From: Herpetosiphon giganteus | GTDB lineage: Bacteria; Chloroflexota; Chloroflexia; Chloroflexales; Herpetosiphonaceae | Length of the DNA stretch: 54,939 nucleotides | Direction of reading: 5' to 3' | NCBI RefSeq assembly: GCF_016907925.1 | Contig: NZ_JAFBCZ010000037.1 | Location: 1 to 54,939, forward strand | Shown here: one piece after another, positions 7,016 through 15,110 of the stretch | Position numbering within the stretch: the first letter of the stretch is position 1 | Layout of the letters: each line of letters opens with the position of its first letter | Made by a program: the position numbers and the translations under genes | The notes under the pieces: model-generated | Seen by the model: only the letters and a program-made list of their open reading frames with translations | Databases searched by the model: none | Told to the model about the DNA's origin: nothing

Positions 7016-9430
7016 TTAACTCCAATCATCATTAAGTGGGGCTTGCTCAAATGACAAACCACTTTCACTACTATAAGGCAAATTAATAATCCAACGTGGA
7101 TGTTTTAATGCTGCATCTTCTAAGGCGAGAATTAAACCATTTTGTTTGAATTGGGCATATTTTTGTTTACTGATGCCAACAAAATAACGACTAGATTCAA
7201 CATAGTCGTGCTTATTCAATAAATCAAGGTAGGTTGCAACAAGTGCTTGGGGAATAACATCAACATTATCGAAAAGCTGATCAAATTCATCTTCAGTTGT
7301 TTTATCGCTTTCAAAAGGGCGTAAATTATCGGCAATCGATTGAGCATTATTATAGGTTTTTTGATATTCGGCCTGCCATTGCTCAGCAATAATCGAATCT
7401 GCATAAATATTATCAAGCCATTGATCAATCAGCGATTCGTCGATAACTGTACCGTTATGTTTTTCCAACTCGTCGAGTGTAACTTGAATGATCCGGCCCT
7501 GATGATTCGGATCTTTATTGCGGCCATATACGCCTTGGCCATCACGCGGTTCGCAAAACACATGCACAGGAACAATGCCCTTGCTGCGCGACCGATTTAC
7601 CCGCCCAAAGCGTTGTAAAAGCGCCTCAAGTGGTGCTGGATCACTATACAACGTATCAAGATCAATATTTAAGCTGACTTCGATTACTTGGGTTGCAATC
7701 AAAATAAATGGTTCAGGTTGGGCTAAGCCTAATTGACAGCGTTGCATAATTATTTGTTCGAGTGCACTACGATCTTTTATCGTAAACCGACTATGAATTA
7801 ATAAAAGATCTACTTTTTCGATTCCAGCTTCATTCAAGAGTGCTAAAATTGTTTGAGCACGTCGAACTGTATTAGCACAGACCAAGACTTGCTTGCCAGC
7901 TTTGAAATCGTGAATAATCTGCTCAATACTGCTGGATGAAGTCAATTCGCCATCAAGTAATTGCAAACGATGACGAGCAAAGGCTCGAAATAAATCTTCT
8001 GATGCTTGAATAATTTGAGGCTGACCCAAGGCTGTTGATAGCTTCTCGCGAATGATTTTAGGGAATGTCGCTGACATCACAAAAAAAGTTGCCGCAAAAT
8101 GCTTGGATAAATAATTAATTAAACAAATAATCAAGGCAAGGCGTTGTGGCTCGTAGGCATGAATTTCATCGAAAATAAACCGCGCTTGGGCATAGTCGCT
8201 CAATATCGCCTCAAAGCCCTTAATTTGAAATAAAGCTTTAAGCATTTGATAGGGACTGAATACCTTTAGCGGTCGCGCATGTAAACTATTAATATTCCGT
8301 TCCCAGCGTTCTCGCTCGGCAGCTGTGCGTGAATCAAGCCCATTTTCACTCTCTAGCAAGCGTAGATATAAAACCTGCAAAGCTCGACCGTGTTGAAGAC
8401 CTACCGCTTGTTCGCCAAAGCCTTTATCTGGCTGACGTAAACGGTCAAACATAGCATTCATACTCGCTTGGAAAGGCAAGGCATAGAAAATACGCGGAAT
8501 TAATTGCTGGCCCTCACCCAAAGCCCAATACAATGCAGCTTCGGTCTTGCCGCTTCCAGTTGGCGCAATCAGCAAACATGATGCTCCATGGGCTTGAGCA
8601 CTGTGGTGCTGATGGCTATAAACTTGTTGGTCGCCGCGCAGAATCCGTTTGGCCAAGGCTTGCCAGCTTTCTTGCAGCGGCGAGGGAATGCTTGTTAAAT
8701 GCGCTGATGCCATATGATCGGCAGTGGTTGTCAAGCCGCGCAGCAAAATTAGCAGTGGAACCGGCGCATGCTCAGGCTGATCATCGAAAACTTGTTTTAA
8801 TCGATAATATTGGCGTAACCAATAGCGAATGCGGCTACATGCATCAGTTTGAACCTGCTGAATTGCCTGTTCTGAATTGGGAAATTGCAAAGGCCTAACC
8901 CCAAACGACTCAAGCCCCAACACCCTAATCCACTGGTTGGCATATTCGCTCAGCCAGCGCCACATCAACGGCACATTGGCACGATCAAATGTCGACCAAG
9001 CATCAGCGAGCACACTATCAATCAGATATTTTTCTTGAATAACGCCACGATCGCGATGATGCGAGGCAATGGCCGCAGCCAACCATGCTTGTTCATGTTT
9101 CGGAAAATTAGCAGCAATCCAATCTAAAAATGCTAATGAGATTACTTCATGGCGATGACCATTCCACGAAACACCCTGCAATTGTTGTTGAAAGCCACCA
9201 GTGGCTTTGCCAAAATCATGCAGAAAGCAGCCCCAATACAGCAGATGCCAAAGATCTGCTGTATTGGCCACAACGGTTAAATCTGGCCGATTTTTTGCCA
9301 ATTCGGCAACTTTTTTCACCACCAACCAGGTATGACGGGCCAGCGTTTCGGGAATATTATGCTCGCTACGATCAGCACTTTTGGCCAAAATGGGCATGAG
9401 GAAGTCTGGCTCAACAAAACCATCACTCAT
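7016..9430 (-). CDS. cas3: CRISPR-associated helicase-nuclease Cas3 (HD plus SF2 helicase)
   Basis: Cas3 is recruited by the type I effector complex, unwinds target DNA and degrades it. The 804-aa protein has an N-terminal HD nuclease domain with His33, His71-Asp72 (HDFGKA), His94 and His124-His125. A superfamily 2 helicase follows: Walker A near residues 289-296 (APTGSGKT), motif II DEIH at 421-424, motif III SAT at 453-455, and motif VI QRFGRVNR at 606-613. Domain order and length match intact HD-helicase Cas3. The start is five bases after the cas5 stop, with an AGGAGG site inside the end of cas5. All key motifs are present, so interference is likely functional. Confidence 0.97.
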   Translation of the reverse strand: MSDGFVEPDFLMPILAKSADRSEHNIPETLARHTWLVVKKVAELAKNRPDLTVVANTADLWHLLYWGCFLHDFGKATGGFQQQLQGVSWNGHRHEVISLAFLDWIAANFPKHEQAWLAAAIASHHRDRGVIQEKYLIDSVLADAWSTFDRANVPLMWRWLSEYANQWIRVLGLESFGVRPLQFPNSEQAIQQVQTDACSRIRYWLRQYYRLKQVFDDQPEHAPVPLLILLRGLTTTADHMASAHLTSIPSPLQESWQALAKRILRGDQQVYSHQHHSAQAHGASCLLIAPTGSGKTEAALYWALGEGQQLIPRIFYALPFQASMNAMFDRLRQPDKGFGEQAVGLQHGRALQVLYLRLLESENGLDSRTAAERERWERNINSLHARPLKVFSPYQMLKALFQIKGFEAILSDYAQARFIFDEIHAYEPQRLALIICLINYLSKHFAATFFVMSATFPKIIREKLSTALGQPQIIQASEDLFRAFARHRLQLLDGELTSSSSIEQIIHDFKAGKQVLVCANTVRRAQTILALLNEAGIEKVDLLLIHSRFTIKDRSALEQIIMQRCQLGLAQPEPFILIATQVIEVSLNIDLDTLYSDPAPLEALLQRFGRVNRSRSKGIVPVHVFCEPRDGQGVYGRNKDPNHQGRIIQVTLDELEKHNGTVIDESLIDQWLDNIYADSIIAEQWQAEYQKTYNNAQSIADNLRPFESDKTTEDEFDQLFDNVDVIPQALVATYLDLLNKHDYVESSRYFVGISKQKYAQFKQNGLILALEDAALKHPRWIINLPYSSESGLSFEQAPLNDDWS

Positions 9431-9435
9431 TTAAC

Positions 9436-10152
9436 CTAGCCTCCTAGAAATGAATGAAAAATCAACCCACGCGCAAAGCCATTGGCGGTAACTTCCTCAG
9501 GATCAGCTAGATAATGATCGTGCTCGAAGTGGAGAAAGTTGGCATGGTTTGAATAAATTCGCCGATTCAATGTGACATAGCGCTCCCAGATTGGCTGCCG
9601 ATCATTGTAGTAATCCAACATGCGAGGCATTAATGTGACAAGGCCACTTGGAATCCGAGTCGCCATCTCAAACGGCAGCAATGTATGTTCAAGATAAATC
9701 TGATCGCGCGGTTCTAATGTGACCGTTGTTACCGACCGATAACTAAATAAATCTTGCGAACGGCCTAAAACGACGGCGTAGTGGGGGCTTTTAAACGCAG
9801 CGAGCAGATCAACGCGGTTGAGATACAAGGTTAGGCGTGGTTGAAACAGAATTTTACGCTGAAAGGGATTCACATTGCCTTCAAGCACCTTCGGGTAGTT
9901 GGTTTGGGGCAATTTGCCCGATGAAGCCGAAAGCACATGAATATGCTCTAAATCTTCAGCCTCGCCAGCATAGGTAAAATGGTAGGCAAATTGAATTCCG
10001 CTGGGGTCAATCCAATCACCAACTGCTGAGCAAATATGGCCATAAATTGTTGCGGGCGGCGGCATAGTAAAACTTGGCTGCACGCTTAATGCAAAGTGGG
10101 GGTAGCGGAAGGACGTAACTACGCCCTCCGCCACAATTTTCAAAACATCCAT
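9436..10152 (-). CDS. cas5: Type I-B Cascade subunit Cas5 (Cas5t-like)
   Basis: Cas5 caps the 5' handle of the crRNA in the effector complex. The 238-aa protein opens with MDVLKIVAEGVVTSFRYP and continues to PPPATIYGHICSAVGDW. This is the conserved N-terminal RAMP-like strand-helix pattern of Cas5t proteins of Tneap-type I-B systems. A longer in-frame start exists upstream. The AGGAG seven bases before the ATG at 10152 and the 10-nt spacing from the cas7 stop support the shorter start. Its close packing between cas7 and cas3 fits co-translation of the complex subunits. Confidence 0.93.
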   Translation of the reverse strand: MDVLKIVAEGVVTSFRYPHFALSVQPSFTMPPPATIYGHICSAVGDWIDPSGIQFAYHFTYAGEAEDLEHIHVLSASSGKLPQTNYPKVLEGNVNPFQRKILFQPRLTLYLNRVDLLAAFKSPHYAVVLGRSQDLFSYRSVTTVTLEPRDQIYLEHTLLPFEMATRIPSGLVTLMPRMLDYYNDRQPIWERYVTLNRRIYSNHANFLHFEHDHYLADPEEVTANGFARGLIFHSFLGG

Positions 10153-10162
10153 CAATCTGCTC

Positions 10163-11224
10163 CTATTCCATCCAGTGATGGTTTTCGGCGACCAAAATGC
10201 TTTCGGCAAAGTTCAAGAAGGCTTCGCGAGGATGACTTAATTGAATCGGCGCAGACGAGTTGGCAAGATAGCTTTCAAAGGCTTGGCGTTCTTGATCGTT
10301 GTAGCCGCGCACCCAGCCCACATATACCGGCGAAAGCAGTTCATCGGCAAATACGCGCAAGGCTTCATCAAGCGCAGCTGTATTGATCGTTGGCTTGCCC
10401 CGATCGGTTGTGGTCACAACATGATTGAAAATATGATTACCGCCCTTGGTGACTGCAAAAATCGTCAAGACTGGCGCGACATCGGTGTAGTGCAAGGTTT
10501 GCTTGGCTCCACCTTCGAGATGCGCCATGCCTTCAAACAGGGTTTTAACCCGCTGTTGGCGTACTTCTAAAGGCAAACGATAGGCTTTGGCTTGCTCAAG
10601 GTGTTCAAGTTGTTGCTGTTTGGCCAGCCCTTCGCGCACCGAATCGAGGTTGCGGAAACCAGTTTTGTTGCGGTAGGAAAAAGTGCCAGCAGCCCGCAAA
10701 TCAAGCGACCATAAGCCCTTCAAGGTTGCACGATAAAATTGATGGACATGGGGAACTGGATCACCTTCGTGGCGCGACATCGTACCAAAATCTTTCACAA
10801 TTTTGACTGATTTCATTGCTACCAACGTTCCAACCCGAAATGGTGAAACCCTAGTGATCGTGTCGGTTGTTTCAGTCGCTTGATTTAAGTCACGCTTAGG
10901 TTTTGCTGATTCTTTTTTGGATGGCGCACGCATGTAGCCAAACAAATCGTCATCCCACCATTTCATAGGGTTGGCATCAGTATAGGCAATTTTATCTTCA
11001 CGATATATTGGAGAAGCAACCCAAACAGGAAAACGATCCTCCAAAGTCGTACGCAGCCAATAGCGGAAAGCTTGGGCAGAAACGTAGGGGTAATCGCCAT
11101 CACCATAAACCTGAATATGTTTGACTCCAACGGTATTAGCATCACGTTCTTTTTCAATACCACCAAGATTATTTAATGCTGATGCTGAGGCATCGATCAA
11201 GAGTAATCCCGTAACAAAGGCCAT
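10163..11224 (-). CDS. cas7: Type I-B Cascade backbone subunit Cas7 (Cst2/DevR-like)
   Basis: Cas7 forms the helical backbone that coats the crRNA spacer. The 353-aa product begins MAFVTGLLLIDASASALNN and has the conserved DANTVGVKHI and YPYVSAQAFRYWLR segments. These are typical of the Cst2/DevR branch of Cas7. An AGGAGG site eight bases ahead fixes the start. The 46-nt gap to cas8 is the largest in the operon and shows no terminator-like hairpin. The same family in Myxococcus is named for development (DevR), but here the full cas context argues for a CRISPR role. Confidence 0.94.
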   Translation of the reverse strand: MAFVTGLLLIDASASALNNLGGIEKERDANTVGVKHIQVYGDGDYPYVSAQAFRYWLRTTLEDRFPVWVASPIYREDKIAYTDANPMKWWDDDLFGYMRAPSKKESAKPKRDLNQATETTDTITRVSPFRVGTLVAMKSVKIVKDFGTMSRHEGDPVPHVHQFYRATLKGLWSLDLRAAGTFSYRNKTGFRNLDSVREGLAKQQQLEHLEQAKAYRLPLEVRQQRVKTLFEGMAHLEGGAKQTLHYTDVAPVLTIFAVTKGGNHIFNHVVTTTDRGKPTINTAALDEALRVFADELLSPVYVGWVRGYNDQERQAFESYLANSSAPIQLSHPREAFLNFAESILVAENHHWME

Positions 11225-11270
11225 TGTACAATCCTCCTAAATTAGTATAAATCGTGATTAATTTCGACTA

Positions 11271-12734
11271 TTAATGTTTTGGTTCAGGTCGTTCAGGCAG
11301 TGCATCTGGATTCTGTCCCAACCAATCCTTTAATTGTTCGATTATGCGAATTAGTACCAGATCGCGTGATAAGCGCCAATCATGGTGTTTATCACTGTAT
11401 TGGCGTTCAAACACATCTACATATTCATCAATCGTAAATAATGGCTCTTTAGTTACGCGCACATAATCTTCATTAGATTTAATCAATCCTTGACGAAAAT
11501 TAGTATAATCAGATTCACCAGCAAATGTCCGAAAAAAGCGTTTACCGTTTTCAGCACGAATATAATTGGCCAATTTATCACCAAATTGCTTAATCCGTTC
11601 GATCCGCAGATCATCCATCAGAAAAACCTCCCTTAGAAAAAGCTCAACCACCGGAAAATCGATCAAATGATAGGTATCATGCAAGTAATAGCGTGATTGA
11701 ATATCATCATCAATCCTAGTCAAATATGGCATTTTGAGAAAATATCTACGTATAAAGTATTTGGCATTGTTAGGTAGATCAAACATATCTTCATAAAAAT
11801 AATTACGGCGTGGCACAAAATCATTATTTGATTTTTTACCAGCGCTTTGCTCCCACGAGCTATGGACTAATTGATTCCATTGCTTTGGGGAATGGCCTTT
11901 AGCTTTGATCATAAAATGAATAGTTTCATGTGGTAGCTCATAAATTGCTAGACTTGGTGTTTTACCATTGTTCAGGTTGTAGGCTACAATACTGGTAATT
12001 TGGTCATCATCAACGTAATTTTCGCGTTCGGCTTGAATTTCAAACAGTGTCTCAATTAATAAGGTTTTTGGAGAGCGCACTTCGCCTGGAATCCGATCAT
12101 CGCCGGCAATATGCGCGTGCCCAATCTTGAGCTTGTTCCGCTGATAAAAGGTTTTAGCAAAATTTAAGGTTAGGCGTGGGTTAGCCGAGTGCACTACCAG
12201 AATGCCATTGCCGGCTTTGGCGCTCCCCAGTGGGAAGGCTTGTAAGGCCAATAAGGCGATGCCCGAAACTGGCAACCCAGCATTACCATTGGGAAAAAAG
12301 TTGATCGTATCATCCCCTTGCAATAAGGGAATTTGCGCCCGTGCTGCTCGGCCAACAGTTAATGTATTTGATAAAACCTCTGCAACCGCTGGCTCGCCAG
12401 TAAAAACACAACGGTGCTCGCTGGTGCTTGGTTGTTGCCATTGGCGCAAGTGAGCATCGGCCAATTTTTTGCGGGTTGCGCGGCGAGTTGCCCGCTGTTC
12501 GTCAGTCAATTGCGGCTTATCGGGGTTGTAAGCATCTTGGATAAACCAGGCATTGCTGGTAAATGCAACGGTGAGAAACGAGCGCAAAGGATTTACCACA
12601 AACTCAGCCTCAAGATAGGCCGCCACGGTTTCAAGATCATCGGCAGTAACCGCCGTGATGCTATTTTTATTGACGTGGGCGGCAATCGTGGCAAAACCAA
12701 CATCTACCAGCGGATGCCCAGTTTCCTTAAGCAT
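11271..12734 (-). CDS. cas8b: Type I-B Cascade large subunit Cas8 (Cst1-like)
   Basis: The large subunit recognises the PAM and helps recruit Cas3. The 487-aa protein is the expected size and position, first of the Cascade genes. The segment NFFPNGNAGLPVSGIALLAL and the following PLGSAK region resemble the Cst1 (Cas8a1/Cas8b) family. That family is named for paired CxxC motifs. Here only a single cysteine remains at the first site (RCVFTGEP) and no second pair is visible, so zinc binding may have been lost. An AGGAGG seven bases before the ATG supports the start. Family assignment rests on short motifs and gene order, so the exact subtype label is less certain than the role. Confidence 0.85.
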   Translation of the reverse strand: MLKETGHPLVDVGFATIAAHVNKNSITAVTADDLETVAAYLEAEFVVNPLRSFLTVAFTSNAWFIQDAYNPDKPQLTDEQRATRRATRKKLADAHLRQWQQPSTSEHRCVFTGEPAVAEVLSNTLTVGRAARAQIPLLQGDDTINFFPNGNAGLPVSGIALLALQAFPLGSAKAGNGILVVHSANPRLTLNFAKTFYQRNKLKIGHAHIAGDDRIPGEVRSPKTLLIETLFEIQAERENYVDDDQITSIVAYNLNNGKTPSLAIYELPHETIHFMIKAKGHSPKQWNQLVHSSWEQSAGKKSNNDFVPRRNYFYEDMFDLPNNAKYFIRRYFLKMPYLTRIDDDIQSRYYLHDTYHLIDFPVVELFLREVFLMDDLRIERIKQFGDKLANYIRAENGKRFFRTFAGESDYTNFRQGLIKSNEDYVRVTKEPLFTIDEYVDVFERQYSDKHHDWRLSRDLVLIRIIEQLKDWLGQNPDALPERPEPKH

Positions 12735-12736
12735 GG

Positions 12737-12979
12737 TTAAACCTCCTTTTGAACTTTCAATCCATATTGGTTAGCAAATCCATAGATGAATGGAATTTGC
12801 GATTCCTGAAGAACTAACCAATAGATAGCGCCAATCCAATGACCAGTCGCCAATGGAAAAGCTTGACGGAAGAGTTTCAATAATTGCTCAAATTGACCTT
12901 TCTGCCCGATCTTTTCAAAGCGTAGACCAATCCGACCTTGTTCCAAGTCTTTCAAAACAGCTAGCGGTTGTGGCTTCAT
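12737..12979 (-). CDS. Small protein of unknown function, first ORF of the cas operon
   Basis: This 80-aa ORF has a strong ribosome site (GGAGG four bases before the ATG) and its stop lies two bases before the cas8 ATG, with the cas8 ribosome site overlapping its end. It is therefore probably translated and coupled to cas8. The sequence starts MKPQPLAVLKDLEQGR and has a hydrophobic helix-like middle (HWIGAIYWLVLQES). I do not recognise a family. Possible roles are a small effector subunit, a regulator or a small toxin, but none is shown by sequence. Its position directly downstream of the crRNA-like element and cas promoter makes it the first product controlled by them. Confidence 0.65.
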   Translation of the reverse strand: MKPQPLAVLKDLEQGRIGLRFEKIGQKGQFEQLLKLFRQAFPLATGHWIGAIYWLVLQESQIPFIYGFANQYGLKVQKEV

Positions 12980-13026
12980 ATACCCTCCAAAGTAAGCGTT
13001 GAAAGCATTTTACCACACTTTCAGCC

Positions 13027-13049
13027 TTATCGTAGGATAATTTAAATCA
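13027..13049 (-). promoter_or_regulatory. Seed-match site and copy 1 of a direct repeat in the cas promoter
   Basis: On the - strand ATCCTACGATA (13038-13028) is identical to 11 nt of the spacer-like segment at 13131-13121. It overlaps the predicted -10 box. The identity extends outward as a direct repeat of about 22 bp (copy 2 at 13121-13142), with one substitution and one inserted base. It may be the DNA target of the crRNA-like RNA, or an operator for the adjacent WYL regulator. Confidence 0.6.
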
Positions 13050-13063
13050 ACAAAATTTGTCAA
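13034..13063 (-). promoter_or_regulatory. Predicted promoter of the cas operon
   Basis: Reading the - strand, a perfect -35 box TTGACA (13063-13058) is followed after 18 bases by TATCCT (13039-13034), a 4/6 match to the -10 consensus. The predicted transcript would begin near 13027 and precede the first ATG (12979) by about 50 nt. The -10 lies inside the 11-nt sequence that is repeated in the spacer-like part of the upstream mini-CRISPR. Confidence 0.6.
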
Positions 13064-13086
13064 ACTTATGAATTTCCTATATACTC

Positions 13087-13174
13087 ATCCTAACTAGTGA
13101 CGCGCTGAGCGTACTGAAACTATCGTAGGATTATTTACAATCACCATCGATCCGTTGAGGATACTTTTCTGAGT
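13087..13174 (-). ncRNA. Degenerate mini-CRISPR; candidate crRNA-like cas-regulating RNA (CreR type)
   Basis: On the - strand, directly after the WYL stop codon, a degenerate repeat (about 13174-13133) contains GTATCCTC, then CGGATCGAT, then ATTG and AAAT. These are the same blocks as the local CRISPR repeat, in the same order, with small indels. The ATCC/GGAT stem is kept. A 12-nt spacer-like segment (13132-13121) follows. Next comes a second degenerate repeat starting with an exact GTTTCAGTA (13120-13112), whose stem is rewritten as ACGC pairing with GCGT at the same place. Cas6 could thus process it to a short crRNA. Its segment matches 11 nt at the cas -10 region. Known CreR and CreA RNAs have this design. 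Expression and a dedicated promoter are not shown; read-through from the WYL gene is possible. Confidence 0.65.
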
Positions 13175-13175
13175 G

Positions 13176-14177
13176 CTACTCGTCCGTATACAACTCTAAG
13201 GCTGCTTGTAATTCGTCGACCATCTCCTGGCGAAATGCCAGCGGCCATTCAACTGCAACATCGCGGCCCCAACCTCGCACCCATGGCCGCATTTCCAAGG
13301 TGCTCCCAACCCGCACCCCATAGCGACAACCACCATTGGGCAAATCTTCAATAACTTGGCTGGGATGCCAAATTGTTTCTTTGACCCGATGGGCAACGGC
13401 TGGTGAAAAAAGCAAACGTACATCAACCGGATCTTCGCCTTCAGCAGGCCAGATAATGCCCCAAGCATTGCCAAGCCGCTCTTGTGGATCAAATGACACG
13501 GGAATTTCAAACGTATCGAATACCCGTAAATTAGCTGTAGCAATCCGTTCAAGCTTGAAAGTGCGAATCGCATTCGACTTACTATCGTGGCCAATTACAT
13601 AGGTTGAGTAGCCAATGCCCGATACTTCTAAATAGTAAGGTGAGATAGTCCGCTGCTCCCAATTGCTATATTTGGATTTAGCTGAGAGATAGGTTACCTC
13701 GACTCTGCATTGATCAGCCCAAGCTCGGGCAAAGGTTTCAAAAATTTTCGTAAACCCAGCATCTGCTGGGCGCTGGCGGACAACATTCGCTGCCTGTTGA
13801 ATATGTAAACCAATATTGCGATGATTATTGGCCAAAGCACTGCCAAGTTTATCTAAAGCAGAAACAACATAGGGATTATGTTTATCGCTTTGTTTAGAAA
13901 GTAACCTTGCAGCTAGATAAAATGCTAATGCTTCGCGTAAATTAATTGGTAAGCGATGAATATAGCGATCGCGATCCAAATACCAGCGCGAGCCAGCTTG
14001 ATAAATCGGTTCACCTTCTTGTTCCATAAACTTCAAATCTTTGTAAATTTGGGTTCGATGAATATCAAAGTGTTCAGCAATCTCAATGACCTTTGCACCT
14101 TGGTTGCCACATTCATAGAGGTAGCGGGCAATTCCATATAAGCGGGCAGCTCTTGCTCGTAGGCGATCATCGCTCAT
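13176..14177 (-). CDS. WYL-domain transcriptional regulator with HTH, cas-linked
   Basis: The 333-aa protein has an N-terminal winged HTH of the DeoR/HTH_11 type (VIEIAEHFDIHRTQIYKDLKFME, residues about 25-50). The middle resembles a WYL sensing domain, with the key segment as GIGYSTYVIGHD rather than a strict WYL, followed by FKLERI. A WCX-like C-terminal part ends in PWVRGWGRDVAVEWP. WYL proteins next to CRISPR loci often act as regulators that sense nucleic acid or nucleotide ligands. The gene lies upstream of, and in the same direction as, the cas operon, with 196 bp between its stop and the first ORF. It may bind the 22-bp direct repeats in that gap. Confidence 0.88.
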   Translation of the reverse strand: MSDDRLRARAARLYGIARYLYECGNQGAKVIEIAEHFDIHRTQIYKDLKFMEQEGEPIYQAGSRWYLDRDRYIHRLPINLREALAFYLAARLLSKQSDKHNPYVVSALDKLGSALANNHRNIGLHIQQAANVVRQRPADAGFTKIFETFARAWADQCRVEVTYLSAKSKYSNWEQRTISPYYLEVSGIGYSTYVIGHDSKSNAIRTFKLERIATANLRVFDTFEIPVSFDPQERLGNAWGIIWPAEGEDPVDVRLLFSPAVAHRVKETIWHPSQVIEDLPNGGCRYGVRVGSTLEMRPWVRGWGRDVAVEWPLAFRQEMVDELQAALELYTDE

Positions 14178-14248
14178 GAGGCCAACCTCACACTAGGCAG
14201 CTTTTGTATACCAAATATAGCATAGTGTAGCGCAAAATATTGCAAAAT

Positions 14249-14467
14249 TTAATCCCAGTAATCTAATGTAGCGATTCTTAATCGGTTGTTAAATTCATCA
14301 AACTTCACTTTTTTCTCAATCTCTGGTAAATCGCGGAGGATTGTGGAGTTGGGCACATCAAGTAATTTGGCAAGTTCAGCGGGAGTTACGCCATCAGGAT
14401 CGGCTTGACGTACCAGTTCAACAATTTTAGCGTGACGTTCTTGTTTTGCCTTTTTGTTGCCAAACAT
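14249..14467 (-). CDS. Small HTH DNA-binding protein
   Basis: This 72-aa protein is almost entirely one helix-turn-helix domain. A basic N-terminus (MFGNKKAKQERHAKI) is followed by DGVTPAELAKLLDVPNSTILRDLPEIEKK, a DeoR/HTH_11-like reading pattern, and then a short wing. A TAGGAG site precedes the ATG. It ends 71 bp upstream of the WYL gene on the same strand, so the two may be cotranscribed and regulate the cas locus together. No ligand domain is present. Confidence 0.75.
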   Translation of the reverse strand: MFGNKKAKQERHAKIVELVRQADPDGVTPAELAKLLDVPNSTILRDLPEIEKKVKFDEFNNRLRIATLDYWD

Positions 14468-14516
14468 AAGCGGCTCCTATGCTAATTGAATTGTTTAGGC
14501 ATAGGTTAAACTGCGG

Positions 14517-14537
14517 TTGTAGTAACTAACGCTACAA
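14517..14537. promoter_or_regulatory. Short dyad upstream of the small HTH gene
   Basis: Arms TTGTAG (14517-14522) and CTACAA (14532-14537) are separated by nine bases, 50 bp upstream of the HTH gene. The size and place fit an autoregulatory operator, but the arms are short. Confidence 0.3.
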
Positions 14538-14707
14538 TTTTTGAGCAGAATGTTGCTAAAATGCTCGTGATTTTAAATTAATTGAGGCTGAACAGGCGAG
14601 GAATCTATGAATTTGGCCGCTCAGTTTCACGCGTTGGCCTAAAACACGGGTGCTCCACTAAATCATTTAGCGGAGCACTGAGGCAATTGTCGTTGGTTGG
14701 CGGTAGT

Positions 14708-15088
14708 TTAGAGGGCCAACAAGGCGGTGGTGCGGGTGCGCAAGGCAATTCCCATCAAAAAGAAGCCGAGCAAGCCATAGATTAATGCTTCAAAGCGATT
14801 ATCGCGGCCACGGGTGAAGGCAAAGGTGGCCGGAATCGAAATAACCGCGACTGCTGCATACAAAATATGAAACAGATCACGCTGCGGGCGAGCGCCACCA
14901 ATGTAGAGCAAAATCCCGACAATTGCCTCAACAATCACCAAGCCTTCGCCAATCACCAACGCACCCCAAAAATCACCAGTTATCGAGCGCCCAGTAAAAA
15001 AGATAAAACAACCCCAAATACCAATAATGATCATAAAGAGCATAAAGGCAATTTGCAGCCGATCGTGCAAGAGATATAAGATGTTCAT
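14708..15088 (-). CDS. Small integral membrane protein
   Basis: The 126-aa protein has about four hydrophobic segments: IAFMLFMIIIGIWGCFIFF, WGALVIGEGLVIVEAIVGIL, ILYAAVAVISIPATFAF and ALIYGLLGFFLMGIAL, separated by short charged loops. It has no signal peptide beyond its first membrane helix. I recognise no named family. The gene stands alone between the HTH gene and a dispersed palindromic repeat; function is unknown. Confidence 0.75.
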   Translation of the reverse strand: MNILYLLHDRLQIAFMLFMIIIGIWGCFIFFTGRSITGDFWGALVIGEGLVIVEAIVGILLYIGGARPQRDLFHILYAAVAVISIPATFAFTRGRDNRFEALIYGLLGFFLMGIALRTRTTALLAL

Positions 15089-15110
15089 TGAAAGTCCTTT
15101 TCTAGGGGTC

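Noticed and set aside
12737-13174. A classical CreTA toxin-antitoxin module
   Set aside because: The promoter matched by the spacer-like segment drives the cas operon itself and the small ORF is coupled to cas8, so a cas-regulating RNA fits better; toxin activity is only an open option.
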